64,000 nt of DNA from Pelagicoccus mobilis (GTDB lineage Bacteria > Verrucomicrobiota > Verrucomicrobiia > Opitutales > Opitutaceae): positions 62,001 through 126,000 of the forward strand of contig NZ_JAENIL010000003.1 of assembly GCF_016595505.1 (NCBI RefSeq). The letters run 5' to 3'. The translations under genes and the position numbers were made by a program. The notes under the pieces were generated by a model. It was given only the letters and a program-made list of their open reading frames with translations. It did no database searches and was not told the DNA's origin. Shown in pieces: positions 17,498 through 26,957 of the stretch. Each line of letters begins with the position of its first letter. Position 1 is the first letter of the stretch.

Positions 17498-18036
17498 TTG
17501 CTGTAACGCGTCAGGTAGCCGTGGCTCCTGAAGTAGGCGATGCACTTGCGTAGTCCGATGGCGCTTTGTGCTTCGACCGTGTTGACTGATATACCGAGTT
17601 TGCGAGCCACTTCCTTTTGGGAAAGACCGTAGATTTTGCGCAGGGTCATAACTTGGCGGCAGCGCTCGGGCAGGTTTTGGATGGCTTGGATTAGGTGTTG
17701 GAGCTCTTCGCTCAAAGCAGTGGTTTCGCTGGGGCTTGCACTATCGTCGACGATTGTGAGCGGATCTACGGGATCGAGTCCTTGCGGGCGCTCGTAGCGA
17801 AGGTGTCGGATCTTGTTGAGCGCTAGATTTCGGGCTGTGACGTAGAGAAAAGCTCGGGGATTGGCGATCGGGCCTGAGCTATGAGCTTTCAGAATCCGAG
17901 AAAATGCGTCCTGCACGAGATCGTCCGGATCAGCAATAGTGGGGTAGCGACGTGAGAGCCAGGATTGCAGTTCCCCTTGATGAGGAAGGACTTCCTCAAC
18001 AAACCATCGGGCGTGTTCTGCATCTTGTTCTGACAT
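17494..18036 (-). CDS. FecI-like ECF RNA polymerase sigma factor
   Basis: 180 residues with sigma region 2 (LSRRYPTIADPDDLVQDAF, ANPRAFLYVTARNLALNKIR) and region 4 (LPERCRQVMTLRKIYGLSQ then KEVARKLGISVNTVEAQ). This matches FecI-type sigma factors, which direct transcription of the linked receptor operon after a signal comes through FecR. It is the first gene of the minus-strand unit sigma, fecR, STN lipoprotein, STN-TonB receptor. The 117-bp gap to the GH2 gene must contain its promoter; I see no clear Fur box. Confidence 0.93.
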   Translation of the reverse strand: MSEQDAEHARWFVEEVLPHQGELQSWLSRRYPTIADPDDLVQDAFSRILKAHSSGPIANPRAFLYVTARNLALNKIRHLRYERPQGLDPVDPLTIVDDSASPSETTALSEELQHLIQAIQNLPERCRQVMTLRKIYGLSQKEVARKLGISVNTVEAQSAIGLRKCIAYFRSHGYLTRYSK

Positions 18037-18153
18037 TTAAGGCGGGGAGTGAACTCTGTCGATTATTCAGACACATGGGGAGATAAGATCCATTAAAGGA
18101 AATATGGGATCACTGCGGGTAACGCATAAACTGCCTGGCGGTGCGGCTCCTGT

Positions 18154-21141
18154 CTACTCTGACTTTGTTTGGGTTAGATCGAATCCGCAGAGGCTGATCG
18201 TTCCGGAAGTCTCATTTGCGGATAAGTACAGCGTTATGGCATCCCTTCCGTTAGAAACGATCTCTGTGAGGGCGAAGGTGCTGGCTGCTTTGTTCGAATT
18301 TCCATCTCCCTTGCCGCCGATACCAGCCGAGGACACTTTGATCGCACTTCCATAACTCGGTAGGAAAGCGGCGTGCCGAACTTTAGAATTATGAACCGCA
18401 TCTGACGATTTTATTTGAAGCGTCGGCACCTCAGCATCTCCCCGATTCGCGATATGGTGCCACGTCTTTATCTGGTAGGTCCCTTGAGGCAGATTCTTGA
18501 GTTTTAGTGAGATTTCTCCTCCGTTTGCCTCGGTGGATACAGAGTCTTCTGCCATGAAGCACAGATCGCCAGGCATTCCCCAGTTATGGGTCCAGTTAAG
18601 GGGGGTGCCGTTGCCTGAGATCGTCGCTTCAATTTTTAATCCAATGTTCGAAGTGAATGACTTTTTGGATACGTCTTTTCTTCCTTCGGTCCAAGCGGTC
18701 CAGTTCCCTCTAATCGTTCTTTCTTCGGTGTCTGGCGCGCCGTCGGTCCAAGCCAACCATTCATCTTCGATGTGTTGTTGGATGTTGCCGAAGTCGACTC
18801 GCAAACGAAGAGGTTCGAAGAAGGGTTTAGCGGTAAGCGAAGGAGCGTGTTCTGGCCCGGATATGTCGAGTTTCGCTTGATCTGGCTTTAGTCCGTCCGA
18901 GCTTGCTTTGAGCGTTATTGTACCGGCTGATCGGCCTATACGTATGAGGACTGGAGCTACTCCATTTTCCCATGTGACAGGGTTTGCTCCGATCGTGTTA
19001 TCGCCAACGATCTCTGCGGGGCCGTCGATATCGAAGCTCACAAGTGGAGTATCCGCGTCGATGATCTGCTTGTTTTTGTCGAGCACTCGAGCGTAAGCCA
19101 TGACGATGCTAGTGCCGTCGGCGTATCCATGAAACCCATCGGTATCGAACTGCAGGTCGATTTGATGTGGCTCTCCTGGCTTTCGAACCGAGTGTGTCGC
19201 GACGGCTTCACCATCCACATAGCCTTTTACTTCGAGGATGCCGTCTTTCCAAGCGAACGGGTAGATTATCGAAGGAGCGGGGATGTGTTCGTTCTTGCTG
19301 TGGCGCTCGGCTGTTCTGGCTCCGAGGCTCTTTCCGTTGTGGAAGAGCTCCACGGAATCGCAGTTGCTGAAGATGATGATCTCGTCCTCTTTTTGTGCTC
19401 GGTAGTCGCCGATGCGAACCATGGGTTCAGTGCTCAGTTGGGCTTTGTACCAGAAATAGTTTGGCTTCGGGAGGCGGAAGGCATCCCATGTGGCGGCGGA
19501 CCAACGCGAGAGGTTGGTGTACTTGCCGCCTCGTTTTTTGAAGGAGTAGTTGTCATGGGCGCTCCAGAGGGCGGTACCGATGCGGTTTGGATCCCCCATG
19601 TAACGATTCATGAATTCCTCGGTTTCGCGGGTGTCGATGGAGCCACTATGCTCCATGGCGAACATGAGCTCACCTTCGGGGCGATCCGGGTTCTTGTAGG
19701 CCATGACCGCGTACAGATCTGTTATCCCGGAGTGCTGTTGACCAGTCCAGACGGTGCCGTTGTTCATCGTCACGCGATAGGGATCTTCCTCTTTGGCGGC
19801 GTAGTGTAGGCGTTTGACGGGACCGCGGTGGTTGATACCTGCCCCCCAACCCCAAACGGACGGATGATTACGGTGGTTTCTGATCATAACTCGCGTGGAT
19901 TCTTCGAGACGATCCATCCAGATTTTTGGGCCGAGTTCCATCCAGGAGGGAGGTTCTTCAGCGATCAAAATTCCTAGCTCGTCACAGGCGTCGAGAAACG
20001 AATCATCGTGCGGGTAGTGGGCGAGCCGAACGATGTTCATGCCAGCTTCTTTGATTTTGATGGCGTCGGATCGGTGGAGGTTGTTTGGGACGGCGTCGCC
20101 AATGTATGGATACTGTTGGTGACGGTTGGTTCCTATCAATTTGAGTGGATCTCCGTTGAGGAGGAATCCTTCTCCGAGGCGATGTTCGAACCAACGAAAT
20201 CCGAGCGGGTTGTCGACTGAGTCGACTATGAGGCCGTCTGAAATAATCTGAGTGTTTACGCGGTAGAGATAAGGGTCGTTCGGCGACCAAAGTCTTAGAT
20301 TTTCGTCGATTCCACCGGTGGTGATCAAGGTGGTGTCTGAGCCGGGAGCTGCGGTCGCCTGCTTTTCGAGTTTTTTTACGACGACGTTGCCAGCGTTGAT
20401 GATACGGTTGACCACGGTGAAGTTTCGCACATATGTGCTTTGGTTGCGGACGGTGCTTCGGATCGATACGGTTGCGTTTCTTTTGCTAACCGAAGGGGTG
20501 GTAATAGCGACCCCTGCTTCGCGTTTTTCCCAAGGAAAGGTCAGATGTAGTGGGTCTTTGACTACGAGATAGACATCTCGGTAGAGACCTCCGAAAAGAA
20601 CGAAGTCCCATATGTGCCCGTCCGGCGGGATTTGATCTGTCTTTCGATTGTCGAGTTTTAGGGAGATGGTGTTTTCCTGGTTGGGAAGCACGAGTTCGGT
20701 GATATCGAAATGGAAAGGTGTGTAGGCACTGGTCGCGTGTTCCCCTGCGTAGGTGCCATTTACCCAAAGTTCGGTCTTCTGGTGGGCCCCTTCGAATTCG
20801 AGGAAGACTCGTTGCCCTGGTGTGAACTCAGGTTTTATTGTTCGACGGTACCAAGAGATGTCCCGGTGAAAGGTTGGCTGGTCGCTTTTGTCGGAATTGT
20901 CGTCCAGGTTGATGGATGTAAGTTTGTATGTATGAGGTAGAACAGCATCTTCCCAGTTCGAGTCGTTAAAGGCATTTCTGATCGGCGGAGAGTCCAAGTC
21001 GCCTCGATGGTATTTCCATTCTAAGTTGATCCTATGCTTTTGTCGGGGAGAGGAGGCATCCGACGGTGAGGGATAACTTGAGAGGATTCCGAGACAGATG
21101 GCTGTGAGAAGCGAGTGGATACGTGGGACGCGGATTTTCAT
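18154..21141 (-). CDS. Secreted GH2-family glycoside hydrolase with altered acid/base motif
   Basis: 995 residues: signal peptide (to about PSDASS), GH2 sugar-binding domain (WYRRTIKPEFTPGQRVFLEF, GAHQKTELWVNGTYAGEH), Ig-like domain, TIM-barrel domain (GTNRHQQYPYIGDAVPNN), a DUF4982/Ig-like region and a C-terminal module that may bind carbohydrate. In the usual GH2 motif NHPSVxxWSxGNE the sequence here is NHPSVWGWGAGIN, so the acid/base Glu position holds Asn437. A possible nucleophile is Glu497 in MFAMEHSGS. It could therefore use another acid, act on an activated substrate or be non-catalytic. It lies downstream of the TonB receptor at 21265 but a good terminator separates them. Confidence 0.85.
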   Translation of the reverse strand: MKIRVPRIHSLLTAICLGILSSYPSPSDASSPRQKHRINLEWKYHRGDLDSPPIRNAFNDSNWEDAVLPHTYKLTSINLDDNSDKSDQPTFHRDISWYRRTIKPEFTPGQRVFLEFEGAHQKTELWVNGTYAGEHATSAYTPFHFDITELVLPNQENTISLKLDNRKTDQIPPDGHIWDFVLFGGLYRDVYLVVKDPLHLTFPWEKREAGVAITTPSVSKRNATVSIRSTVRNQSTYVRNFTVVNRIINAGNVVVKKLEKQATAAPGSDTTLITTGGIDENLRLWSPNDPYLYRVNTQIISDGLIVDSVDNPLGFRWFEHRLGEGFLLNGDPLKLIGTNRHQQYPYIGDAVPNNLHRSDAIKIKEAGMNIVRLAHYPHDDSFLDACDELGILIAEEPPSWMELGPKIWMDRLEESTRVMIRNHRNHPSVWGWGAGINHRGPVKRLHYAAKEEDPYRVTMNNGTVWTGQQHSGITDLYAVMAYKNPDRPEGELMFAMEHSGSIDTRETEEFMNRYMGDPNRIGTALWSAHDNYSFKKRGGKYTNLSRWSAATWDAFRLPKPNYFWYKAQLSTEPMVRIGDYRAQKEDEIIIFSNCDSVELFHNGKSLGARTAERHSKNEHIPAPSIIYPFAWKDGILEVKGYVDGEAVATHSVRKPGEPHQIDLQFDTDGFHGYADGTSIVMAYARVLDKNKQIIDADTPLVSFDIDGPAEIVGDNTIGANPVTWENGVAPVLIRIGRSAGTITLKASSDGLKPDQAKLDISGPEHAPSLTAKPFFEPLRLRVDFGNIQQHIEDEWLAWTDGAPDTEERTIRGNWTAWTEGRKDVSKKSFTSNIGLKIEATISGNGTPLNWTHNWGMPGDLCFMAEDSVSTEANGGEISLKLKNLPQGTYQIKTWHHIANRGDAEVPTLQIKSSDAVHNSKVRHAAFLPSYGSAIKVSSAGIGGKGDGNSNKAASTFALTEIVSNGRDAITLYLSANETSGTISLCGFDLTQTKSE

Positions 21142-21204
21142 GGGTCGTTACGCTTTCTATGACTAGGTTAGTCGGAGAACTTGCCTTTTGGGGTGGGGAA
21201 GGGA

Positions 21205-21238
21205 CAAAAAGCCCGAACTCGAAGTTCGAGCTCGGGCT
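21205..21238 (-). terminator. Intrinsic terminator after the second TonB receptor
   Basis: Read on the minus strand: AGCCCGAGCTCGAA, a short loop, TTCGAGTTCGGGCT, then TTTTTGT. The stem is about 14 bp with one mismatch. It should end most transcription from the receptor gene before the GH2 gene. Confidence 0.85.
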
Positions 21239-21264
21239 GATTCTGTCAAATACTGGTTCTTTTC

Positions 21265-23691
21265 TTAGTGCTCAATATCAAATGAAAGCAGATATTCGGC
21301 CGGTAATTCTTGGTAGTAGGCATCGCGGGTGCCAGGAATGTAGCCGGATGAGCTTTCGGTGAATTTGCCAAGGTTCTTTGCTGTGAGGCGAACCTTGTAA
21401 TTCATGTGATCACCTTCCCACTTGTAGCCGACTCCGGCTTGAAGGCCGAAGCGCGGGTCTTCGTAGGCGGGCGCTCCGAAGCGGTCGTGGTGCCGCTGCC
21501 GCTTGCTGCGGTAGGTCAGTCCTAGGTTTGCTGACATGCCGGCAAGCGGGCCGTCTGCCCAGGTGTATTTGTTGAACAAGCTGATCTTGTGCTTGTAGAT
21601 ATTGTGAGGGCGTCCGATGCGGCTGGCGTCTAGGTCCTCGGTTGTTTCCTTGGTCTTGTATCCGTAGCTGAGTACTGTGTTGAAGTTCTTTATCGGGTAG
21701 AAGAAGAAGTCGGCATCGAGGCCCTTGGCGGTGACTTCACCTACTGCGACCCAAGCTCCTGGAGGGTTCTCGGTGTCATCGGGGTCCCCAGTTGGATTGT
21801 CTTCGTTTGGCGCATACTCGTCCCATTGACCGGAATTGGACTCGGTTATTTCCCAAAGGCTGATGACGCCGCTCACCTTGCCGTCGTTGGTGGTGAACTT
21901 TGCTCCGATTTCGTGGATTTCTCCTTGTTTGGGGCCAAGGGGATTTTTGAATCCGTCTTCCTTTCCGCCGTTGTCGCTCATCGAACGAGAGAAGTTTCCG
22001 TATATTCCAAGTGTGTTGTTTATTGAATACACTGCGCCTACTTGCGGCATGGCTTCTCCTTCGTCGAATCCGGTTTCACGGACGAGATCGCCAAGTGGTA
22101 CGTCTTCGCGAGTGCGGTTGTAGATGGGGTTGGAGATGTCGAGTGATGCGTCGTACACCCCGACCAGGGTGGTGAGCTTGTCATTGAACCACTTTGTGTG
22201 GTGGTTGAGGTAGAATGAAGTGGTGTCGACGTACTTGTGCCACTTGTCGCCCCATGGAATGAACTGGCCGCCAGTGGGGAAACGGAGATCGGGGTCTGCC
22301 TCGAAGAGAGGGAAGCGGTCCCAAAGTGGATCCGGTTTTCCATCCGGTCCAGCGGCGATCGCGTCTTCCATCGAGTTGTTGCCAAAGAACACTCCGTTGT
22401 TGAAAAGGTCTTCGCCGCCCACCAGGTAGTCGGAATGTCCGTTCGAGTGTTCCTCTTGGTTGAGGAATCCTGCGACAAAGCGGTGGGTTTGCTCCCCGGC
22501 GTCGAAGGACCATGCGAGTTGCCCTCTGAAGCCTTCGACGATTTGAGTGCGCTTGTTATCCTGGAAGCGACGACGCCAGCGAAATGGGGTTCCATCTTCT
22601 GGGAATATACCGTCGACGGGATCGACTTGTGTGCGTTGGTTATTGAGTGTGGTACCCCAGTTCACCTTACGGTTGTGATAGTTGTAGTCCAAATTGAATA
22701 CGAGGTTGTCTTGAAAGCGGTGTTCGAACGATACGAGCGTATCGTTGACGACCTCGGGGTGCGCTTCATTTAGGTCAGGCCCGCCCCAGCTCATGTATTG
22801 CTTGATTTGTCCCTCTTCGTAGTTCCCGTTGTAGTAGTGAAGAAAGGGGACTTCACCGCGTAAGCCGTTGGGATCGTCAACGTTGACTCGGTTACCGAAA
22901 GCGTCGTCGCCGTTGCCGCGTTCGCCATTTACCTTGTAGTACTCGTGTTGGATGCCTAGGAGCGTGTTTTCAGTAAAGTTGAAGGTGAGCGAAGGCATTA
23001 TGTTTTCCAATTTACGCTTGCGGTATTTCGTGACGTATTCGGAGCGCTCGATCCCGCCAACCAGACGGAAAGTGGCGAACGCCTCGCCGTCCTCGCGCAT
23101 GGACAGTCGGCGATTGAAGTCGAAGTTCGCGACCATGCGGTCGAGTGGGATTCCGTAGACGAACTTGAATTTGGAAAAGTCACGGTGTGGGTTCGGCTTT
23201 TTGGTGACTACGTTGATTACGCCGCCTGGTTTTGTGACGCCGTCTAGGATTGAGTTAGGTCCTTTGATAATTTCGACCTTTTCGATTGTGGCAGATCCAT
23301 TATCTGAATACCTCAGGAATCCGTTGCGAAGGAATTCGAGTGTGTTGAATCCACGAACGCTTTTGCCTTCCACTGCTCCGGACCAGCTCACCGCTTCACG
23401 ATTGGCGCCGCCGCCGAAGCCGAGAGGCTGTCCACCAAATGCCATGGTATCGTCAATGAGCTGCTGGTTTATGACTTGGAGGTTGAAGGGTACGTCCTTG
23501 AGGGGAACGCTCATGCGGGTGGCCGCTTGCGAGTTGGTCGTTTCGTAGAACTCGTCATCAGTCGCCTCAACGTGAAATGGGGAGAGATCGAAGACGATGT
23601 CTTTGTCGTCACTTTGCGAATACGCATTGATTCCGGGAATCAAGGCGGGCAATGCAAGGCACAGTGGCCTTAGGAACTTGGGTTTTATCAT
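21265..23691 (-). CDS. TonB-dependent siderophore-type receptor
   Basis: 808 residues: signal peptide (to about PGINAYSQ), the Opitutae-type FDLSPFHVEATDDEFYETT leader, the plug (RGFNTLEFLRNGFLRYSDNG, VEIIKGPNSILDGVTKPGG) and a barrel ending in LLSFDIEH. No STN domain is present, so it should transport without FecR signalling. It shares most of its plug motifs with the receptor at 13421-15478; for example GGGANREA and SDNGSATI are identical. Ligand unknown: the plug family is mostly siderophore receptors, but neighbours include a glycoside hydrolase, so a carbohydrate ligand is possible. Confidence 0.92.
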   Translation of the reverse strand: MIKPKFLRPLCLALPALIPGINAYSQSDDKDIVFDLSPFHVEATDDEFYETTNSQAATRMSVPLKDVPFNLQVINQQLIDDTMAFGGQPLGFGGGANREAVSWSGAVEGKSVRGFNTLEFLRNGFLRYSDNGSATIEKVEIIKGPNSILDGVTKPGGVINVVTKKPNPHRDFSKFKFVYGIPLDRMVANFDFNRRLSMREDGEAFATFRLVGGIERSEYVTKYRKRKLENIMPSLTFNFTENTLLGIQHEYYKVNGERGNGDDAFGNRVNVDDPNGLRGEVPFLHYYNGNYEEGQIKQYMSWGGPDLNEAHPEVVNDTLVSFEHRFQDNLVFNLDYNYHNRKVNWGTTLNNQRTQVDPVDGIFPEDGTPFRWRRRFQDNKRTQIVEGFRGQLAWSFDAGEQTHRFVAGFLNQEEHSNGHSDYLVGGEDLFNNGVFFGNNSMEDAIAAGPDGKPDPLWDRFPLFEADPDLRFPTGGQFIPWGDKWHKYVDTTSFYLNHHTKWFNDKLTTLVGVYDASLDISNPIYNRTREDVPLGDLVRETGFDEGEAMPQVGAVYSINNTLGIYGNFSRSMSDNGGKEDGFKNPLGPKQGEIHEIGAKFTTNDGKVSGVISLWEITESNSGQWDEYAPNEDNPTGDPDDTENPPGAWVAVGEVTAKGLDADFFFYPIKNFNTVLSYGYKTKETTEDLDASRIGRPHNIYKHKISLFNKYTWADGPLAGMSANLGLTYRSKRQRHHDRFGAPAYEDPRFGLQAGVGYKWEGDHMNYKVRLTAKNLGKFTESSSGYIPGTRDAYYQELPAEYLLSFDIEH

Positions 23692-23965
23692 TTTCCAGTT
23701 GGGTTATAGGTGGGTTGTGAGCATAGCTCCGCCTTAACGCCTTAGTTCGGAGTCGAGAGAGGGTAGCTTTGCTCTAGGGGTAGTCGCTTTGAACCGTGCT
23801 TCAGCGTTGTCTCGCTAAAAGCACGTTTAGGTGTTCGTGGCGTAAGGAGTGCAGGAAGACGCGGCCGCGCCTTCTGCATATGTGAAGACACGCGACTCTA
23901 AAATTCCCCTAAAAAGAATTTAGGAAAATTATGCAGTGTATTCGCTGCGGAATTACTCTCCCATC

Positions 23966-24418
23966 CTATTTCGGGAGATGGGTGACGATTTCGCAGGTGA
24001 CGGAGTTGGCGAGGAAGCAGTCGGCGTGGGCTTTGTGGTGGAGGCGTTCGAGCATCTTCTGGCTGGGGGCGCTTCCTTCGGCGAATACGATCTCTGGGTA
24101 GAGGTCGACGCGGGTGATGACGAGTTTGCCGGCTTCGTTTTTGGCGAGGTGCCCGACGGCTCGATCCTTGTAGCTTTCGATGGTGATCTTGCTCATGGAG
24201 CAGATGGCGAGGAAGGTAAGCATGTGGCAGCTCGCGAGGGAGGCGACGAAGGCTTGCTCGGGATCGATTTGCTCGGGATCGCCGAGGAATTGTTCCGCTG
24301 CTGAGGCAGTGACGGTGACTCCGCTTCCGAAGTCCCAATTGTGGTTGCGGGAGTAGCTTTTGTAGTCGAATGCGGTTTCTCCGCGTTCCCAGCTCAGAGT
24401 GGCAATGTGTTCGGACAT
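23966..24418 (-). CDS. OsmC/Ohr-family protein
   Basis: 150 residues with the two redox cysteines of the family, one in FVASLASCHMLTFLA and one in ANSVTCEIVTH, and the conserved core GSGVTVTASAAEQFLGDPEQ. OsmC/Ohr proteins reduce organic hydroperoxides with thiols in the cytoplasm. The length and cysteine placing are normal for the OsmC branch. It is a single gene, followed downstream by a 274-bp gap to the TonB receptor start in which I see no further gene. Confidence 0.9.
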   Translation of the reverse strand: MSEHIATLSWERGETAFDYKSYSRNHNWDFGSGVTVTASAAEQFLGDPEQIDPEQAFVASLASCHMLTFLAICSMSKITIESYKDRAVGHLAKNEAGKLVITRVDLYPEIVFAEGSAPSQKMLERLHHKAHADCFLANSVTCEIVTHLPK

Positions 24419-24557
24419 GGGCTTGGTATGCGGGAGGGGGTTGTCTGTGTCGAGCTGAGGAGGCGGGTTGGCTTATATTTTGTGCGGAAATTGGATCTTT
24501 TCACTGAGGTTTAGGGGGAATCGGGCCGAAGTATAGGGAAGGCCAGAATTTGACCCT

Positions 24558-25043
24558 ATGAGTGAAACCCGTCCCAAGAAGTGCTCCCAATGCCAATCTC
24601 CCGCTACGATCCATTTGACGAAGGTCGTTGATGGTGAAGCTGTAAAGATGGGGGTCTGCGCGAATTGCCCGAAGGCGAAGGAAATTCAGGAAGGGATGAC
24701 TTGGGACATCGTCGGGACTGAAGATGGAGGCAAGAAGCCTAAGGGGCCTAAGCTCAACGAGCGTGCCTGCACGGGCTGCGGCTTGACGCCGTCGGACTTC
24801 AAGGAGCATGGCCGCCTCGGTTGCCCGAAGTGCTACGAGGTGTTTGAGGCGAAGCTCGATCCAGTTATCAAGAAGCTGCATCGAGGGGAGTCTCACGTCG
24901 GAAAAGTTCCGAATGGTCAGGCTCGGGAAGTTTCGCCGGAGGAGATCGAGGCTTTGAAGCGTCGACTTGACGAGTATGTAAGCCGCGAGGAGTACGAGAT
25001 GGCCGCGGTGGTTCGGGATAAGATAAAGGCCCTAGAGCCGTGA
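24558..25043 (+). CDS. McsA-like protein (zinc fingers plus UVR motif)
   Basis: 161 residues. Four CxxC pairs (CSQCQ, CANCP, CTGCG, CPKCY) form two probable zinc-binding sites, and the C-terminus is a UvrB/UvrC-type helical hairpin (EALKRRLDEYVSREEYEMA then VVRDKIKALE). This is the architecture of McsA, the activator of the protein-arginine kinase McsB. No mcsB or clpC gene is adjacent, so the partner here is unknown. It is followed after 125 bp by a response regulator on the same strand. Confidence 0.82.
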   Translation: MSETRPKKCSQCQSPATIHLTKVVDGEAVKMGVCANCPKAKEIQEGMTWDIVGTEDGGKKPKGPKLNERACTGCGLTPSDFKEHGRLGCPKCYEVFEAKLDPVIKKLHRGESHVGKVPNGQAREVSPEEIEALKRRLDEYVSREEYEMAAVVRDKIKALEP

Positions 25044-25168
25044 GGCTTTTACATCTGTCAAAGCGTCGCTAAACTGAGGTCTTCCCGTAGGGGGCTTTCG
25101 CTGAAGCATTAAAACGGGGTTCTGAAATGTGGATTTTGGTCGATAGATAGGGGACTGACTCACCACCG

Positions 25169-25564
25169 ATGGAAGAAACTAAGAAGATTATCCTGCTCGA
25201 AGACGACCGTTCCTCTGCTCGTCTTGTATCCACTTTCCTAGAAACGAAAGGCTACGATGTCCGCGAGAGCCACGAGGGTCGCTTCGCGATCGAGATGGCC
25301 CTGAAGGAAAAGCCTGATCTGATGATCGTGGATGTTTTGCTGCCGGATATGCACGGGTCCGAGGCGGTGAAGCAGATCTGCGCGACCGAGGCGAATCACG
25401 ACCTGAAGGTCCTCTTTTTGACGTCTCTGCTGAGCAAGAAGACGGCTCCGGACAAGGAAGCGCGTCTGACGGTCGCGGGTAAGGAGTACCCGGCGATTTC
25501 AAAGCCGTTTAAGCCGGCTTTGCTCGAGAAGGTGGTTCACCGCCTGCTCGCGGGCGACAACTAG
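25169..25564 (+). CDS. Single-domain response regulator
   Basis: 131 residues forming one CheY-like receiver: acidic pair in LLEDDRSS, phospho-acceptor Asp in MIVDVLLPDMHG, switch Ser/Thr in FLTSLLS and the conserved Lys in ISKPFKP. There is no output domain, so it acts by protein contact or phosphotransfer. A 15-residue insert (KKTAPDKEARLTVAG) before the Lys motif is longer than usual and resembles receivers that follow gliding/twitching regulators. The stop overlaps the stop of the convergent methyltransferase gene by the shared bases CTAG. Confidence 0.88.
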   Translation: MEETKKIILLEDDRSSARLVSTFLETKGYDVRESHEGRFAIEMALKEKPDLMIVDVLLPDMHGSEAVKQICATEANHDLKVLFLTSLLSKKTAPDKEARLTVAGKEYPAISKPFKPALLEKVVHRLLAGDN

Positions 25565-26808
25565 TCTTGCTTTTTAAGCACGACCACGCACTCGAGGTGG
25601 CGGGTTTGCGGGAAGAGGTCGAAGGGCTGAATCTCGTCGATAGCGTAGCCGCCTTCTAGAAGGACTTTGAGGTCCCTCATTTGGGTGGCGGGGTTGCAGG
25701 AGACGTAGACGACTGAGCGTGGCCCGAAGTCGATGAGCTGATTGAGGAAATCCTCGCTCGAGCCCTTGCGTGGCGGATCGATGACGACGGCCGAATCGCT
25801 GCCCTCGAATTGTATGTGTTCGAAGATAGAGGCCGCGTCGCCCAGAACGAAGCTCGCGTTCTCGATCTGGTTGTCGGCGGCGTTTTTCTGGGCGTACTCG
25901 ATGGACTGCTCTGAGACCTCTACTCCGACGACTTGCTCGAAGTCTTGGGCGGCGGTTAGGGTGAAGAGTCCGGAGCCGCAGTAGGCGTCGACTAGGTACT
26001 TCGCCCCTGCTTCGCGAGCCTTGTTTCGTACGTAGCCAGTGAATGCGGGGAGGATGGAGGGGTTGTTTTGGAAGAACTCGCCCGCGATGAACGAGAAGGT
26101 GATGTCGCCGACCTTTTCGCGAATGGTCTGCTTGGGGTCGGTTGAGACGCCGTCCAGGTGTTCGCGAATGAGGAGGGTGCCGCCTTTTTTGAATGGTTTT
26201 TCCTGGTGGCGGGCTCGGGTTTTGGCGCGGACCCGGGTGAGGGTTTCGTTCATCTCGTCGGAGATGAGCGGGCAATGTTCGACTTCCACGTAGCGCGAGC
26301 GTGTGCCGGCCTTGAGGAAGCCGATCGTCATGGGGTTGTCGCCTCGGGGAAGCTGGAAATGGGGGGTGAGTTTCGAGCGGTAGCCGTAGAGTTTTGGGGA
26401 GGCGATGGCGGGCAGAACCGGATGTTCCACTCGTACCATGTGCCAGAGCAACTCCTTGACCTGTCGTGTTTTCCACTCGAGTTGGGCTGAGTATTCGAAA
26501 TGCTGATACTGGCAGCCGCCGCATTCCGTGAAGACGGGGCAAGGGGCTTCTATGCGCTCAGGGGACGGGGTGAGGACTTCGACGAGGTCGGCCTCCGAGA
26601 AATTTTTATCGTTGCGGTAGACGCGGGCTTTTACGCGTTCGCCGGGCAGGGCAAAGCGGACCATGACGACCCAGTCGTTGATGCGGCCGAGTCCTTGCCC
26701 CATGTTGGTGAGGGTTTCGATATCGAGCTCGACGATCTCGTGGTAGCCGAAGGGTTCTGGTCTGAATTTGCGTGGGACGCGTGGCGTTTGTTCTTCGTTT
26801 CCGCTCAT
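25561..26808 (-). CDS. rlmD: 23S rRNA m5U methyltransferase, RlmD/TrmA family
   Basis: 415 residues. An N-terminal TRAM RNA-binding domain (ELDIETLTNMGQGLGRIN) precedes the iron-sulfur cysteines in CPVFTECGGCQYQHF and EHCPL. The C-terminal SAM-dependent methyltransferase domain shows YLVDAYCGSGLFTL, VVIDPPRKG and the catalytic cysteine in VYVSCNPATQ. This is the layout of RlmD (also RlmCD or TrmA relatives) that make 5-methyluridine in 23S rRNA. Which uridine is modified cannot be told. The gene is monocistronic and convergent with the response regulator. Confidence 0.88.
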   Translation of the reverse strand: MSGNEEQTPRVPRKFRPEPFGYHEIVELDIETLTNMGQGLGRINDWVVMVRFALPGERVKARVYRNDKNFSEADLVEVLTPSPERIEAPCPVFTECGGCQYQHFEYSAQLEWKTRQVKELLWHMVRVEHPVLPAIASPKLYGYRSKLTPHFQLPRGDNPMTIGFLKAGTRSRYVEVEHCPLISDEMNETLTRVRAKTRARHQEKPFKKGGTLLIREHLDGVSTDPKQTIREKVGDITFSFIAGEFFQNNPSILPAFTGYVRNKAREAGAKYLVDAYCGSGLFTLTAAQDFEQVVGVEVSEQSIEYAQKNAADNQIENASFVLGDAASIFEHIQFEGSDSAVVIDPPRKGSSEDFLNQLIDFGPRSVVYVSCNPATQMRDLKVLLEGGYAIDEIQPFDLFPQTRHLECVVVLKKQD

Positions 26809-26957
26809 GGCTGTGGAGGTGTGACTTTGGCAGGAGATGGAGATTGGCGAGGATTTCGAGATTTTTATTTGCGAGAGGAGGGTACCGGTTGTTTCGCGTG
26901 TAGAATAAAAGCTTTCCTTGGAGGGCTGAAAAGCTAGGGTTTGGGCTCTTTTTTCCT

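Noticed and set aside
18104-18355. Plus-strand frame at the end of the GH2 gene
   Set aside because: Most of it is antisense to the C-terminal part of the GH2 gene; no independent evidence.
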